Source: Anseranas semipalmata (lineage: Eukaryota > Chordata > Aves > Anseriformes > Anseranatidae). From it: DNA of 64,000 nt. The stretch covers positions 1 to 64,000 of the forward strand of contig VXAA01004003.1 of the NCBI GenBank assembly GCA_013399115.1. Reading direction: 5' to 3'. Shown here in pieces: positions 35,601 to 48,355 of this stretch. Positions within the stretch are counted from its first letter, which is position 1. Every line of letters starts with the position of its first letter. The notes beneath the pieces were generated by a model. It had not been told where the DNA came from. It did not search any database and saw only the letters and a program-made list of their open reading frames with translations. A program made the position numbers and the translations under genes.

Positions 35601-38600
35601 TAAAAAAAACAAAACACATCTCACTGGCGTTCAGTGTATAAAAGCGGCATAACCCTCTATAGCACACTCTTCCAAATTAGAGGAATACTTTTTACTTTCA
35701 AGTCGGTATCACGTCAGCCAATTCACCACTCTAAAATTAACGCACCAGCAGAACGAGCCAAAGGGCACCTTCTCCCCATACAGCGACTCAACGCAGTAAG
35801 GCACCCAGGGCCACACAACCAGCACTGTGCCCCATTGCTTCTGGGTTCTGGTGCCCTCCTAACATCCAAATTCCTCGTGCCGAGATCAGCTGCACTGCAG
35901 CACACCCCCAAATAGTAACACTTCCTTACGTAACAGCTTTTAACATTCAGCGTGCTGTACACACGTTATCTGCTTTCATCCTCATCCCCCGGCTACAGTC
36001 ACTAGTCTATGTGGGGAAAAATCAGGGGAGAAATGTCTTGCCCAAAATCATAGGGTGGTGCGTGCCATGGTGAAATAACACTTGAAATAAGAAACTTGCT
36101 GGCTATTAGCCCTATGCTTTTGCTTCCGTATGTGACTGAAAAAAATCCCTACACCAAATACAAACACAGAGGCTTCATTTTGAGATTATGCACTTGCTCG
36201 GAAATTAAACGCAACCCTGGACTGCAGCGGAGGCGTGCAGCACTTGCAGGAAGGACAGGCTGTGAATGACTCAGCCTCTCTGAGCCCGTGCAGGCCCCAG
36301 TGCGATGGGACCAGCACTTTTAGGTCCCCATCTCAAGCCTCATCTCACTCAACCTTGGGAGCAGCCTTCCTGACTTACATACACTAATGACTGAGTCATC
36401 GGGCTTTTTATAGAACTGGTTTTTGAAATGCTCTCTGAAGAGCAGCCTCATGAGGGTATAAAGCTTCCACACGAGGAGCACAGTGAGTTACACAGATTAA
36501 ACCCACAGCATTATCCTGAAGACACGCTGGAAGCAGAGCAGCAGCACTGTACCCGTAGGCTTCTTCTGTTACGGTCCTTCTCCAGGCTACGCTGCTCCAT
36601 TAGCTCTGCACGCAGCAGCGGATGGAAACATCCAGTCTCTAGAGCAGTATCTGTCTGTGCTTCAGGGATTGCACAAGGCATGGAGGGAAAGGCTGGTTCG
36701 GGGGCTAATTGGCCCACTGCTTCATCACGCAATAAGAGCTAAGAGAAATCTGTTGGGAAACAGATGAAGACCACAGCACAAACATCAAAGAGGAGGAGGA
36801 AGGGAGGGAAGGGACTAACGAGACAGAGTACAGAAATAAATTTTAGAAGAAAACATAAAAAGCATGTACAGGAAAAAGGCAGAGAAAGGAAGCGAAACAA
36901 GTATTTTAATGAATAAGAAGTGTAAGTTTAGAGAAAGCAAAAAAAAATTAAAGGCTCAAGATAAAATGAAATAGTGTGAAGACTGAAAAATACATTAAAA
37001 AAAAGAGAAACAGTATTCGCAGCTCCTAACTGTTCAAAAATCTTGCATTATGATAGCCAATAAATCACAAAATATTACGGTCTTTTGTTTCATTTTTATA
37101 CTGCAGCTTTTAGAATTCACCTTCACATGCCTCTGCAACCTCATTAGCTAAAAAAAGTTCATTCTGTGCTATGAAAGTTAAAAATCTCACATAAATCCAA
37201 GATGCTGGAGCTTTAAGAGCAGCATAATCACGATAAAAATCAGATGCTGGAAACACTGTCAAAAAGCACATGTGAATTTATTTTGCTTAAATGTGTGCAA
37301 CACAACTGCTGCAATCTATCTAATCTGACAAGGAAAACGGAGGATAACATCTCTGTGCCACAAAGCACACGGAGAAGAGAGCCTGCACCTGGATCCATCA
37401 ACAGTGTTGATTCAAACAACATCAGGGTACATTGCCAGTGTATTCCCTAGTTAGAGCTCAGTCCTGCTGGGATGGACATTTGGCAACAGCAACTCTGAAC
37501 ACAAAGACCAAAATTAAAAACTGAACCCTGACTCCTATGAGTATACTGTCCAAATCCAAGTTTTGACAACATAGAGCCACGCAGCTCTGAAATAACACTG
37601 AACCTTTACAGAAAGCATGAGTTCATTTGGTGGTGCTGAGACACAAGAGACTGGATGAGATGGGAAGAAAAAATCCCAAAAATTGTCAGAGCTTGCAAAT
37701 TCCCTTATCTTGCAAATCTATACTCTGAAAGAAAATAAATCAGAAAGCATGTACTCCCTGTTGAGGAGCAACTGCTAAACCCTAAGCTCGTGACAGTGCC
37801 TGCTTTATGGCCAGACAGTTCAGAGGATGGGCCCTTTCTGCATCTTCTGTTTTTATCAAATAACCGTAATGCAGAACTCAAACTGAAAGTTCCTCCTGGA
37901 TCAACGCGTATTAGATTTTGGAGCACTTCATGCACAACCCTGATTATACTTTTACCAAACTAACCTTAGAGAGGGCTGCTCCTATGGCACCCTGTGGAAG
38001 TTACACCGCTGCAGCCATCAGCATGCATTATCCTCACAGCTGCAAAAAAGGTCAGATCGCCTTGCTGTAGCTCTTCTGATGGAGGCAGGAATTGTGACGC
38101 ACGGTAAATTCTTACAGTTTTAAGTACGGAAAGTAGAAAACTAAGGTGACATGACTTTACCTCCAGTTCAACTACCACGGTAAGCTGAACCCTTTTTTCC
38201 TGTCTGACATTTAATTTTCCACATGTCATTCTGGGCAGTCTCCAACTTTTATGTAAGATTCCTTGGAGGCAATTGTACCAAAGTAATCTTTTCCCTTGCT
38301 CAGTAGATTTAGTGTTGATTACAGCTGGCTTGAAATTTTTCAATTAAAATAATTTTCTGCTTCAATAATATTATTTGATGAAAAGTGGGGCAGGGGGGAG
38401 GTGAGGGCAAAAACAGAGGTACAGACTTATTAGCTTCAAGGACAGCTTTGTCAAATGGCTCTCTTACAATGGAATCTCTGCACAAACCTAGAAAGCTTTG
38501 ATCAAAGCATGGAGCTTTGCAGACTTTGGCTCCAGCCTCTGCTCTGCCTGATTCAGCACTATCTTGAACAATGACATCCTGTATCTGTTCTGTACAGGTG

Positions 38601-41600
38601 CATGACCAGCAACTCATTCTTCGGGCCGAATAATTATTTATTTACATAAAATGAAGTAACTCTGATAGAAAACACCGACTTCCACTAGGATATGGTTCTT
38701 TATTATTATTATTATTATTATTATTATCATTTATTATTATTATTATTATTATTATTTAATTTAAATCAGATGACCCTGAAATCTGGATCTTCCGTATAAC
38801 CATTACGAGGATTCCCTTGTAACAGCTACCCACAATTAGAGAACCGTTATCTTCTAGGTTTCTCCCTGAGCATTCCCCCCTTTTTTTAAATCTAGTTTTC
38901 TCTTCAGAATATGGAATAAAATATATTCTGAAGCCTAAAATTTGAGATTTAAAAATTATATAGTATATTAACACCCATTTAGATTCTAAATAATTTTCTA
39001 ATGACATTCTTGACTTAGGTTCTGAAAACTAGAATCAAGTTGATACTGTGTATCTACACACTACATGCCAGCAGAACACTCAAAACATGTATTTTTAAGA
39101 CAAAGAAAATTCAAACTTAATCAAAATCTCAATTATGTCACTGTGGAGTCAAATAAGCCTGTGCTTTACAGCACCTGTGGGTTGTTTTCACCTCCTGCCA
39201 TGAAGTCTCAAGTTCCACACTGTGCTGACAGAGAGGGATAGTCTTTGAAAGGGTAAGAGACTGGGAGCAAGTTTTTAAAACATAAGTCACACCACGTTAC
39301 TGCAATACTACCTGAAATCTGAACATTTGCAAATCCCGTAATCTTACGTGCATGATTAAGTACGCTCAGTTGACTATAAAACAGTGCCTCATTACTTTAT
39401 GCTAAATTTTTCTCTTGCACTTGCACAATGCAAGCAGAGCTGCTGATTAAGAAAAAAGTAAGAAGTTATACAGACAGAATACGTTTGGCCACTGAGCTGT
39501 GCAACAATTTAACTTCCTTCATTTAGAAAACATTGCTGGTCATCATTATAAATAATAGAGTAGCCAAAGGTGTGTAGAGGACAAAAGAAAAATTGAAGCT
39601 TTCAGCTAGGGTTGACAGCTAATTCTAGACCCATAGTGATTACACTCTGCACATACAGTAGCATGGGCGGTCTTTCTTGACCTTGTGACTTCAGATGGCA
39701 ACACAAACAAGAGCTCAAGCCTTGGGACCATAAATTACTGAATTGTGCTAGCGCGGCTGGTTGGAGAGCAGCAAGGAGTTGCGACTAGACAAAAGTGGGT
39801 GGGCTGGAACTTTATGAGATGGAAAGGGATCAAGGAGAAATAGTGTGCTGTTGTGCAGCAAACAGATGCTAACACCACTTGGCACTAACAGTTATTTGTA
39901 CTGGCAGCCACAGCAAATGCATTATGGCTGGAGTTATGACTAGGTGGCAGCGAGCAAGGCGGTTCTGTATAAATGTGAGAGGGACAGGGAGTGAAAATGA
40001 ATGTATGGCTGTAGAGAGAAGTGGGATGTTACCGCAAATATTTTTGCGGAGCACAAACAGCTTCATAATGCTTACTGGTTTTCCCTGAGAAAAATCTTCC
40101 AATTTTTAAATGTCTCATGCTTATTCCTAGACCAGAAATGTAATTCGCTTTTTTAGCTGGCCTGTAGCTTCATGACATTGACAAATTAAAAATATTCACC
40201 TTTCCTCAATCCCAGATGTGGTGAGCAGGGATTTATGCTTGATCACAGTAACAGATTGATGAAGGAATGAATACATAAAAATGCTTAACAAAACAAAGAA
40301 GTTACTTTATATATATATAATACACACACACACATATATATATACACATATATACACACACATATATATATATATATATGGGAAACTGTAGGCAAATACA
40401 AAGCAAATTTTGTGTTGCAACTGGAAACCTGATCCCAGACACACAAACTGCATAAAGACATCAAATTTCTATGTTCTCAATGTTTTTTTTTGTTGTTGTT
40501 GTTTTAAAAAGCTGTACTAGATACTGAAGTCTCTAGGAGCAACGCAGCCCTGTCCCAGCTGGGATACATTTAAACCAGCTTAACTGAAAAGTAGATTTCT
40601 CACATTTTCAAATGTGAAGGTTTGCTTTAATTTGCATGTGACCCATGAGGCCCACTCCTAGTCCCATGCAAACTTCTTGGTCAGTTTATTATCTGACTGG
40701 CTTGTCCCATGCCAGAGCTTGGGAACTTCACAATAACCTTTCTCCCTGTGCTATCACTAATTCAGAGCAAGCACCCTGGTGTCCTCATCTTCTAGCAAAG
40801 AACCTAACCTGCTTTTAACGATCAGCTGCCACTACCTTTTGCTTTGAGTTTATATACAGAACTTCATACCTACTAGCCACCTTCTCCATCATATGACCAG
40901 GGCGTATCAGGGCAATTATATTACATTTAAAACTCATTTATGAAAAATTGTATACATTCATCTTATATTCTAGGAAAGTATAAATGCATTTGCTTTATAT
41001 TCTCTCTCTAAAAAAAATAGACTGCTTTTTACATCTATAAATTATAAATACATATGCTTCCTCAAAAAAAAAATCCTCAAGCACTAGGAAAGCAAAGATG
41101 AATATATACACCACAGGCTCATCTGGACTTTAGAAAATGAAAATGCTTCTGTTTTGGAATGCTAATTAATCTGTAGTATATCGTATTTCAACCTTCAGAA
41201 GGTCACAGCATTCAACTCTTATACCCTTGCCAATGTCAGTTGGCTCATAATACGCATTCATATTTGTTTTATAACCCAGACCAGCTGGTGAGTTTGATAC
41301 AGAGTAAGAATGAGAAATCTGACAAAAACAAGTGATTCATCTTCATAATCTGAGTAGAGGCTGGAACCTTCAGAAAAATCTTAACACAATTCATTTATTT
41401 GTTTGGGTTGCTAGGCTTGCTTTTTTTATTATTATTATTAACACTGATTGGATGCAATCTTAAACATTTGGCACTTTTGGTAAGAGAGTTTTATTTGATA
41501 ATTGGAAAAAGCTTTCCTGGCAGGTAGCTTGCTGGACTTTCTCAATTTGATACATGCTTGTGCTCTGCCATGATGGCAGAAGGGAGGAACTACCAATGTG

Positions 41601-44600
41601 CTCATTCACTTTAAATTGTTTTCACTTTCTGTTGAAATCACTGAGTGACCTGAAGTGTAGAAATGATGTAGAAAAATGGATATAATTAATTTTGGTGCAA
41701 TGATGTCAACAGATTGGTGCAACAATCAGCATCGAATCCATTTACAACGACAACTGCAGTGTATTCATGTTGGTGGCCTGTGGCCCAGCTTCAGGCTGAA
41801 GGATGAACCCATCAGGCTTGTTGCAACAAATGGGGAATACCGTTCATGCAGCAAAGGTTATCCTAACTAGCAGTGACCTGCAAAAATGAGATAGGTGGGG
41901 AGGTGTTATAAGGTATGTGGGGGGTGGGAACACATGGCTGCTGAGGGTAAAATACTGCTTATAGTTTATGCATCGTGCTGGATGCTTTAGAGACAGCAAA
42001 AGATGTATCCCATTAGCTATCACTGCACACCTCAGTGATAGGTAGTAGAAAAAAGTCTGTAGGGCACTGCCAGCAATGACACCTTGTGACCTGTGCCTGA
42101 AGGGGCAGGAGTCTGGAATGTATTGAAGGATGGATGTTTCTACAGTTCCCACAAGTTCAATAAATTGATCCACTTCAGATGCCCCTTTTTGTAGGCCTTT
42201 CTTGGTTTGTTCTGGTTTGGAAGGCAGAGCTCATCTCCATGCTTCCCAGCACCCTCTCTCTTCTTGTGATGCTCCCCTGTAACAAGAGACCTGGACTGTA
42301 AACAGTCTAAGGAAGAGCCACCATGACAATGAAGAGACTGGAGCACCTCTCCGGTGAGGAGAGGCTGAGAGAGCTGGGACTGTTCAGCCTGGAGAAGAGA
42401 AGGCTCGGGGGGAATCTCATCGATGTCTATAAATATCTGAAGGGAAGGTGCAAAGAAGACAGAGCCAGGCTCTTCTCAGTGGTGCCCAGTGCCAGGACAA
42501 GAGGCAGTGGGCACAAACTGGAACACAGGAGGTTCCCTCTGAACATCAGGAGGCACTTCTTTATTGTGCAGGTGACCAAGCACTGGTACAGGCTGCCCAG
42601 AGAGGTTGTGGAGTCTCCTCCTCGGAGAGCTTCAAAAGCTGCCTGGACGTGGTGCTGGGCACCCTGCTCTGGGTGGCCCTGCTGGGGCAGGGCTTGGAGC
42701 AGACGGCCTCCAGAGGTGCCTTCCTACCTCAACCACTCTGTGATTCTGTATTTCTGTGATACATGCCTCATTCCAACTAAGAAGTCCTGCCCATCAGCCA
42801 ATCCGAAAGCTAAGTTTACACAGTCAGAGGAGCTGGACTGATTTGTACAAGTAGGTATTTATAGCATAACCACTTACACACAAACCAAATAAGACTCCCA
42901 AAGAATGCTGCAAGGAGATTGATTTAGACGTGTCCAAGCCTTCCTGGTGAGCAAGGACAGGTACCAAAAGCAGAGTAACTGCAGGAGCACAGGCACACAG
43001 GCTGATTGGCCCTGCTCAGGGGGTGCTGCCCTGTGTCAGTACGGCAAAACGTGGTGTCAAGGCAGTCAAGCTGATTCTGGGATCCAAGTCTACTTATTCA
43101 AAAGGGACTTGATTTTCTCACAAGGCTCTGCTTTCTGTCATGCAGACATACATGAAACACATGCTGTTTCCAAACAAAGGTGGTGTCAGGGGGCTGTTTT
43201 GCTGTAGTTACCTGCATATGTTATTAATACTACAGGTTGGGTTTTACCATTCGCTTCAGGCAGGGACATGATTGATTTACACTGCCTGGGTGCTGCAGGG
43301 GCTATTGGAGCTCCCAGTACGTAACGCCGAAGATTTCTTCTTACCATACTCTGACACAGCCAGCCATAACATCACCTGAGCACCCAGACTGTTGTCCTCT
43401 ATTTCAATAAACAGCATCCCAAGCCAGAGGCTGAGCATCTCCAAACACAAAACCTTCCCCTCGAACCTTAAAAGCTGAATAACATGCCACAGAAATGAAC
43501 TGACTTTGCTTTGACAAAATGTACATTCACTGTGAGAAGGTTATTCAGCACCCTGCAGTTCAGAAGAACTTGCTTTCAAGTTCTGGAAGTCAAATTTACT
43601 GACACCATCAGGCATCGATTCAAAACAAAAGAATATGAACTGAAATGGTAGGGAGTGAATCATCTCCTGCATTCATTTCCACTACAGCCTGTATACAGTA
43701 GATATTTTGCTTAAAGATTTGTTCTTTACTGTGCCTTCTGTCACATTCTGAATTATGGCACAATAGAAAAATCAATTAAAATTATTCTGAATCGTTCTTT
43801 ATCTGCCCCCAAATCATCTTCCTCCAGAAGAGATAATTTTTCTACAGTGCATTATACATAAATTAGGCCTGCTGTTCTAAATGAATAGATTAAATTTGAA
43901 ATCTTTTAGCCTGCAGCTTCAGAAGAAGGGTTAGCAAGCAATCCATGAGTTTTATATAAGCACAAAACAACTTATTTCTCTAAAATCTAATCTTTAAGAG
44001 GGTTGTTTTTTTTTTTCCTGCGATCTCTGATCTTTATTACAAAAGCCATGAACTAACATTTCTTGTCTGTTGGTCATCCCCTTCTGCATACAAGCTGAGA
44101 TGTGCATTGCTCATCACTCACTTATCATCCTGGATTCAAAATGTGACTGGTAGAACACTGGCGTACATAGACAAATAGACAACAACAGAACAAAGTTTTA
44201 AAGCATGGCAAAATTAATGCACACCTGAAATTCAGTGAAGTTTAGGTACAATTTCACAGTTTATAGTTATCTAGTATTTCTCACCTGAGCAGGGACCCTG
44301 ACCAGAGACAGCACCTCTCCAATAACTGGGCTCCCGGTGTGATGAAATCACCATCCAGCCCTGAAGATCAAAGTCAATTGCTTTCTTGTTTGCTCTCTCT
44401 CATACATCTATTTCTCTTCTCTTATTCTTTGACTGCAAGAGCTTTGATTTCTTTTAATCCATTTTTTATGCCATGTTTACTATACTAGGGCTACAGTCCA
44501 TAACTGGTTCCTAAGCACGCCTGCAGCTCAGATTTAAAACAAAAAAACAAAAAACTTCTGAGCTCTCAGAATGCTTGAATCCCAACCCAAACTTTGAGAC

Positions 44601-47600
44601 TTACATATACACTTCTCTTCACTCTTACCATGCATTCAGTGAGATTTAAGTACCCTCAGAACACTTACGAGAACCATCTTTTCCCTACTTTGAAGTAATA
44701 TGGTGAAGAACAGGAAAACAATAACCCCAATATTTTGATCATTTTCCTCAGAGATAGATGTGTAGAAAATATGGAAGGTACTTCTACTGGGGAAAAAAGT
44801 AGCACCTCCACATACAGCTAAGGATATAAAAGATCTCTTTAGGTTTGGCTGAGATGACCTTACTTGGAGCATCGCATCATACACAGCTGTCTGAGACTTG
44901 TCACGTGTAGTGTCACGCGCTACGTTAAAGCCTTTACTGTGCAGAATCTTTCCCCACTGATACAAATGCATTCATACTGGATATGACAATTTGCAGATCA
45001 CAGTTTCATGAGTATGCTAGAAAAAATTCTGAAAGAAATATATGCTCAGTTTATCATCTGACTTTGTTTCTAAACCATATAATCACAACATTTTATATTC
45101 ACTTTCCAGAGCCAAACTTCACAAGTTTTTTTTTTTTTTTTCATTTTAATGATTTTTTTTTTATACAACAGTGTTGCCTCATTTTCTTCTCAGAAAAAAA
45201 GAAAGTACCTTCAAAGTCCCCATCTCTGGCTTTTGCTGCAAGTTCTGAGGATGATATACTTTCTTGACATAAAGCACAGTCTTCCAATGCTGCATTCCTT
45301 AAACCCTGATTAACTGTAAAACAAACCAAAAGGTACTTGAATTCATATTTTCCCAATTTGTACTTAAAATATTCATGTTAGGACTTCCAGGATTAGATTA
45401 CAGGAGCATCTACATGTACCTTTTTATACTTCTTGCTTTTTCTTTACCCTGACACAAACAGAGATTTAAAAATCTCCTGTATTCTTCTTTGAAATGACAA
45501 CAGAAATGAAAGGTGTTGTTATAATGGCACATACAGTCCTCTTACTTCTACCTGTTTTGCTGCATCCTATATTTTATTTCCTGGATTTTAACTTGGATCC
45601 TTTACAAAGAAGTAGGTGATGAGACCAACCAGAGATTCCCTAGGCGTATCACACACATCAAATCACATAAAGAGAAGCATCACCCCAAGTGTCCCTGACT
45701 TTCATTCACTTATTTCGTTTATTCTTACCTTTGTCAATGTGTTTTCTTTTTTTTTTTTAGGTTATAGTTCATCCATTGGAAATTATTCCAGCTAAGTACT
45801 GTTGCCTACTATACATTTCCTAGTGATAATTCCCTGCAGTTTCAATTTCTTCATTATTCTTCTTTGAATGTTGAATCTTATAGCCTGCTCTTTTTACATA
45901 GCTATTTAAACTCCAGAAAAAAAAAAAAAAGGACACCTGTCTTGCTAAACTAAAATGTGACCATTGTAAAATAGTACTAGAAAAAATAAAATAAAAAATA
46001 AAATCTGTGAAGTCTAAACCCTGCATATATTACATTATGACCATATAGGCTACAAACACTGTTCTGTTATACACAGAAACATGGACAAGAGCAGATGCAC
46101 TCTGAAGGCTTTAAATCTTTCAACATTTGCCTCAAGACATAATCCTATATAACGTCAATGACTTCATCCTGTTTACAGTCCATTTCCATGACTTTTTTTT
46201 TTTTAAACTTAGCTCAAATCACTGTACTGTGAGCCCTGTCCAAAGTTAACAAAGTTTTAAGGAAATTCTTGTTAAAGAGCTCATAGATCCATATGGGGCT
46301 ACCAGGAGGAATTCAGTATAGAAAAAAAAAACTGTTTTAATCTCTTCACCTTTCTTTTGTTTTTCCTTGTCTTCTGTTTCGGGTTTGGTTGCCATAACTT
46401 CAAACAAGGTCTTTAAGATACTTCTCAGATCACTAGCATAGTTTGTCTGCAGCTGGTCAGCAACACCTAGGAGTTTAAAAAAACAGACAAACCATTACTA
46501 GACTATTACATATCCCTTAAAATAAGGTATTTAAACTTGTCTGTTGCCTGGTAATGGCCTGGTATTTATTTTTGCAGGATCATTAGCTCATGTCCATAAT
46601 AAAAATAGATAAATTCATTAAAGTAATTTTCCATAATGACCAAGCCATGTTCTGGCTTTTATGTTGGCTGCAATTCTGTATGTATCGTCCTTGTCCTTTT
46701 GGCAGAAAACACTGGGAGATTCCTTTGCGTCAAAATACAACTGCTGCATCAAACGTCTTCCCCAGAAGACACAGGGCATCACCAAGAAAAAGGAAGCACT
46801 ACGAAGGCAAATCCATTGCATGCCCAAACTCTTCGTCATTACAGATCTAAGATGTCTGTGTCTCTGATTGTTTACGTCGGTCTCCATCAGGTAACAGGTT
46901 TTTCTAGACGAGTCTGCAACTTAGGGTCCAAAACACAGCCCTTCTGTTTCCGTTCTACCATATTTATGCACGTTAAAAACAAAAAAAAAGATGAATATTT
47001 TTTACATTCGGAACAAAGGATACTCTCATACCTGAGATACAGACAAAAAGGCGGTGAATAAGATCATTACTGCCATGAAATCTGGATCTGATCTTTTCTC
47101 GGGTGGCAATTTTAGCAGCCTGCAAAGCAAGCTGGATTTCTTCCTGATCAATGTCATCGGATGAACAAGAACTCGTCATTAAACTGCTGTTGGAGAAAAA
47201 GCATAAAGAAGAAAATAATGCAAGTCTTCACTCGGTTATTCAGGATGTTCAGCAAATCCTAAAGGATTTCTTATTCAGGCAATACTCTAAAGCAAAACAG
47301 AACTAATTGCTGTAAATTCTTGTTGAAGGTAATCAACATGCAATCAATCACCATCATGTTTGATTTTCACTCTGTGGCATAGCTGCAAAATACTTTTAAG
47401 CAGAAAATCATTTCTCTGTATTTTATTGCATGTCCCTTAGCTATTTCAAAGTGCTGTGCCATTTTTCACATTAACTCCCACTCAAAGCTCTGTCCTGAGA
47501 CCGTAACTCCACGAAAAATGCAAGAGGGGAATATCAGCCTAAAATAAGAAGGTCAGTTATGAAGTCAACTTAGAAATTTATTAATGTGGAAGTTAATTTG

Positions 47601-48306
47601 AAACAAGAATTCCTGAATTATGCTACCTTAAAATAGTGAGATTAGAATCCAAATATAACCTTACATAAAAAATGAAAAGGGTGATAAAATATAATTTACA
47701 CAGTAGAGAGGAAGATTAGTCCCCTTATATACCTAACTGTAGAAATTGCTGAAATGTCAAACTATTGCAAGAGAATGGCTCATCAACTCCAAAGAGATTA
47801 AAATGTGTCACCGAATGTCTACTAGAGACTTAACCCTTCTTTTTTAAAAAACAGATGCATGGTTGCTAGCCATTTCCACCACTACCACCTTTATGGAAAG
47901 GAAGCTTGAAACAACCTGAGGCTGCGGGAAAAATCTGGTAGGAATGCAGCTTCTTCAAATATCCAGAATTACCTAAACCGCTTGTAAATCGAAATGCATT
48001 TAAAGAAGGAAATACTGAAGGAAAATGTAGCACTTTGCCAATGAAAAAAAACTGAATTGGGAGTATAGCACAGAACGTAATTACATTGGAGTCTTAAGGA
48101 TTAACTGTGTTGACTGAAAGTAGACATTGCTCTCTTACTCTGTTACATTCAGAGACAGACAAACACGAAACAATTTTCCCCATATACTGGAAATAAATTA
48201 ATCCCACCAACAACTACAGAGAACTAGAATGTTGTACTTATAATTATACTTTGGCTGTCCAGAACTCCAGCACTCCTTACTACACGGACAGCCACTATGT
48301 AAAATA

Positions 48307-48355
<49 letters not shown>

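Larger units (their letters stand above)
33031..45208 (-). other. ZFYVE28 intron, 12.2 kb
   Basis: AT-rich intron with donor gtactt and acceptor ttctgacag. It contains a (TTA)n repeat at 38699-38757, a (TA/CA)n tract at 40307-40379, a CR1 fragment at about 42290-42760 and scattered poly-A/T runs. I see no additional exon. The open frames inside are short and have no recognisable product. Confidence 0.85.

Noticed and set aside
42323..42841. 172-codon plus-strand frame and its overlapping 103-codon partner as host genes
   Set aside because: They are frame-shifted pieces of the CR1 polyprotein tail, reported as a mobile element.
46590..47061. Plus-strand frames of 86 and 141 codons
   Set aside because: They lie across an intron of ZFYVE28, and the longer one runs into the antisense of the neighbouring exon. 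They show no known domain.
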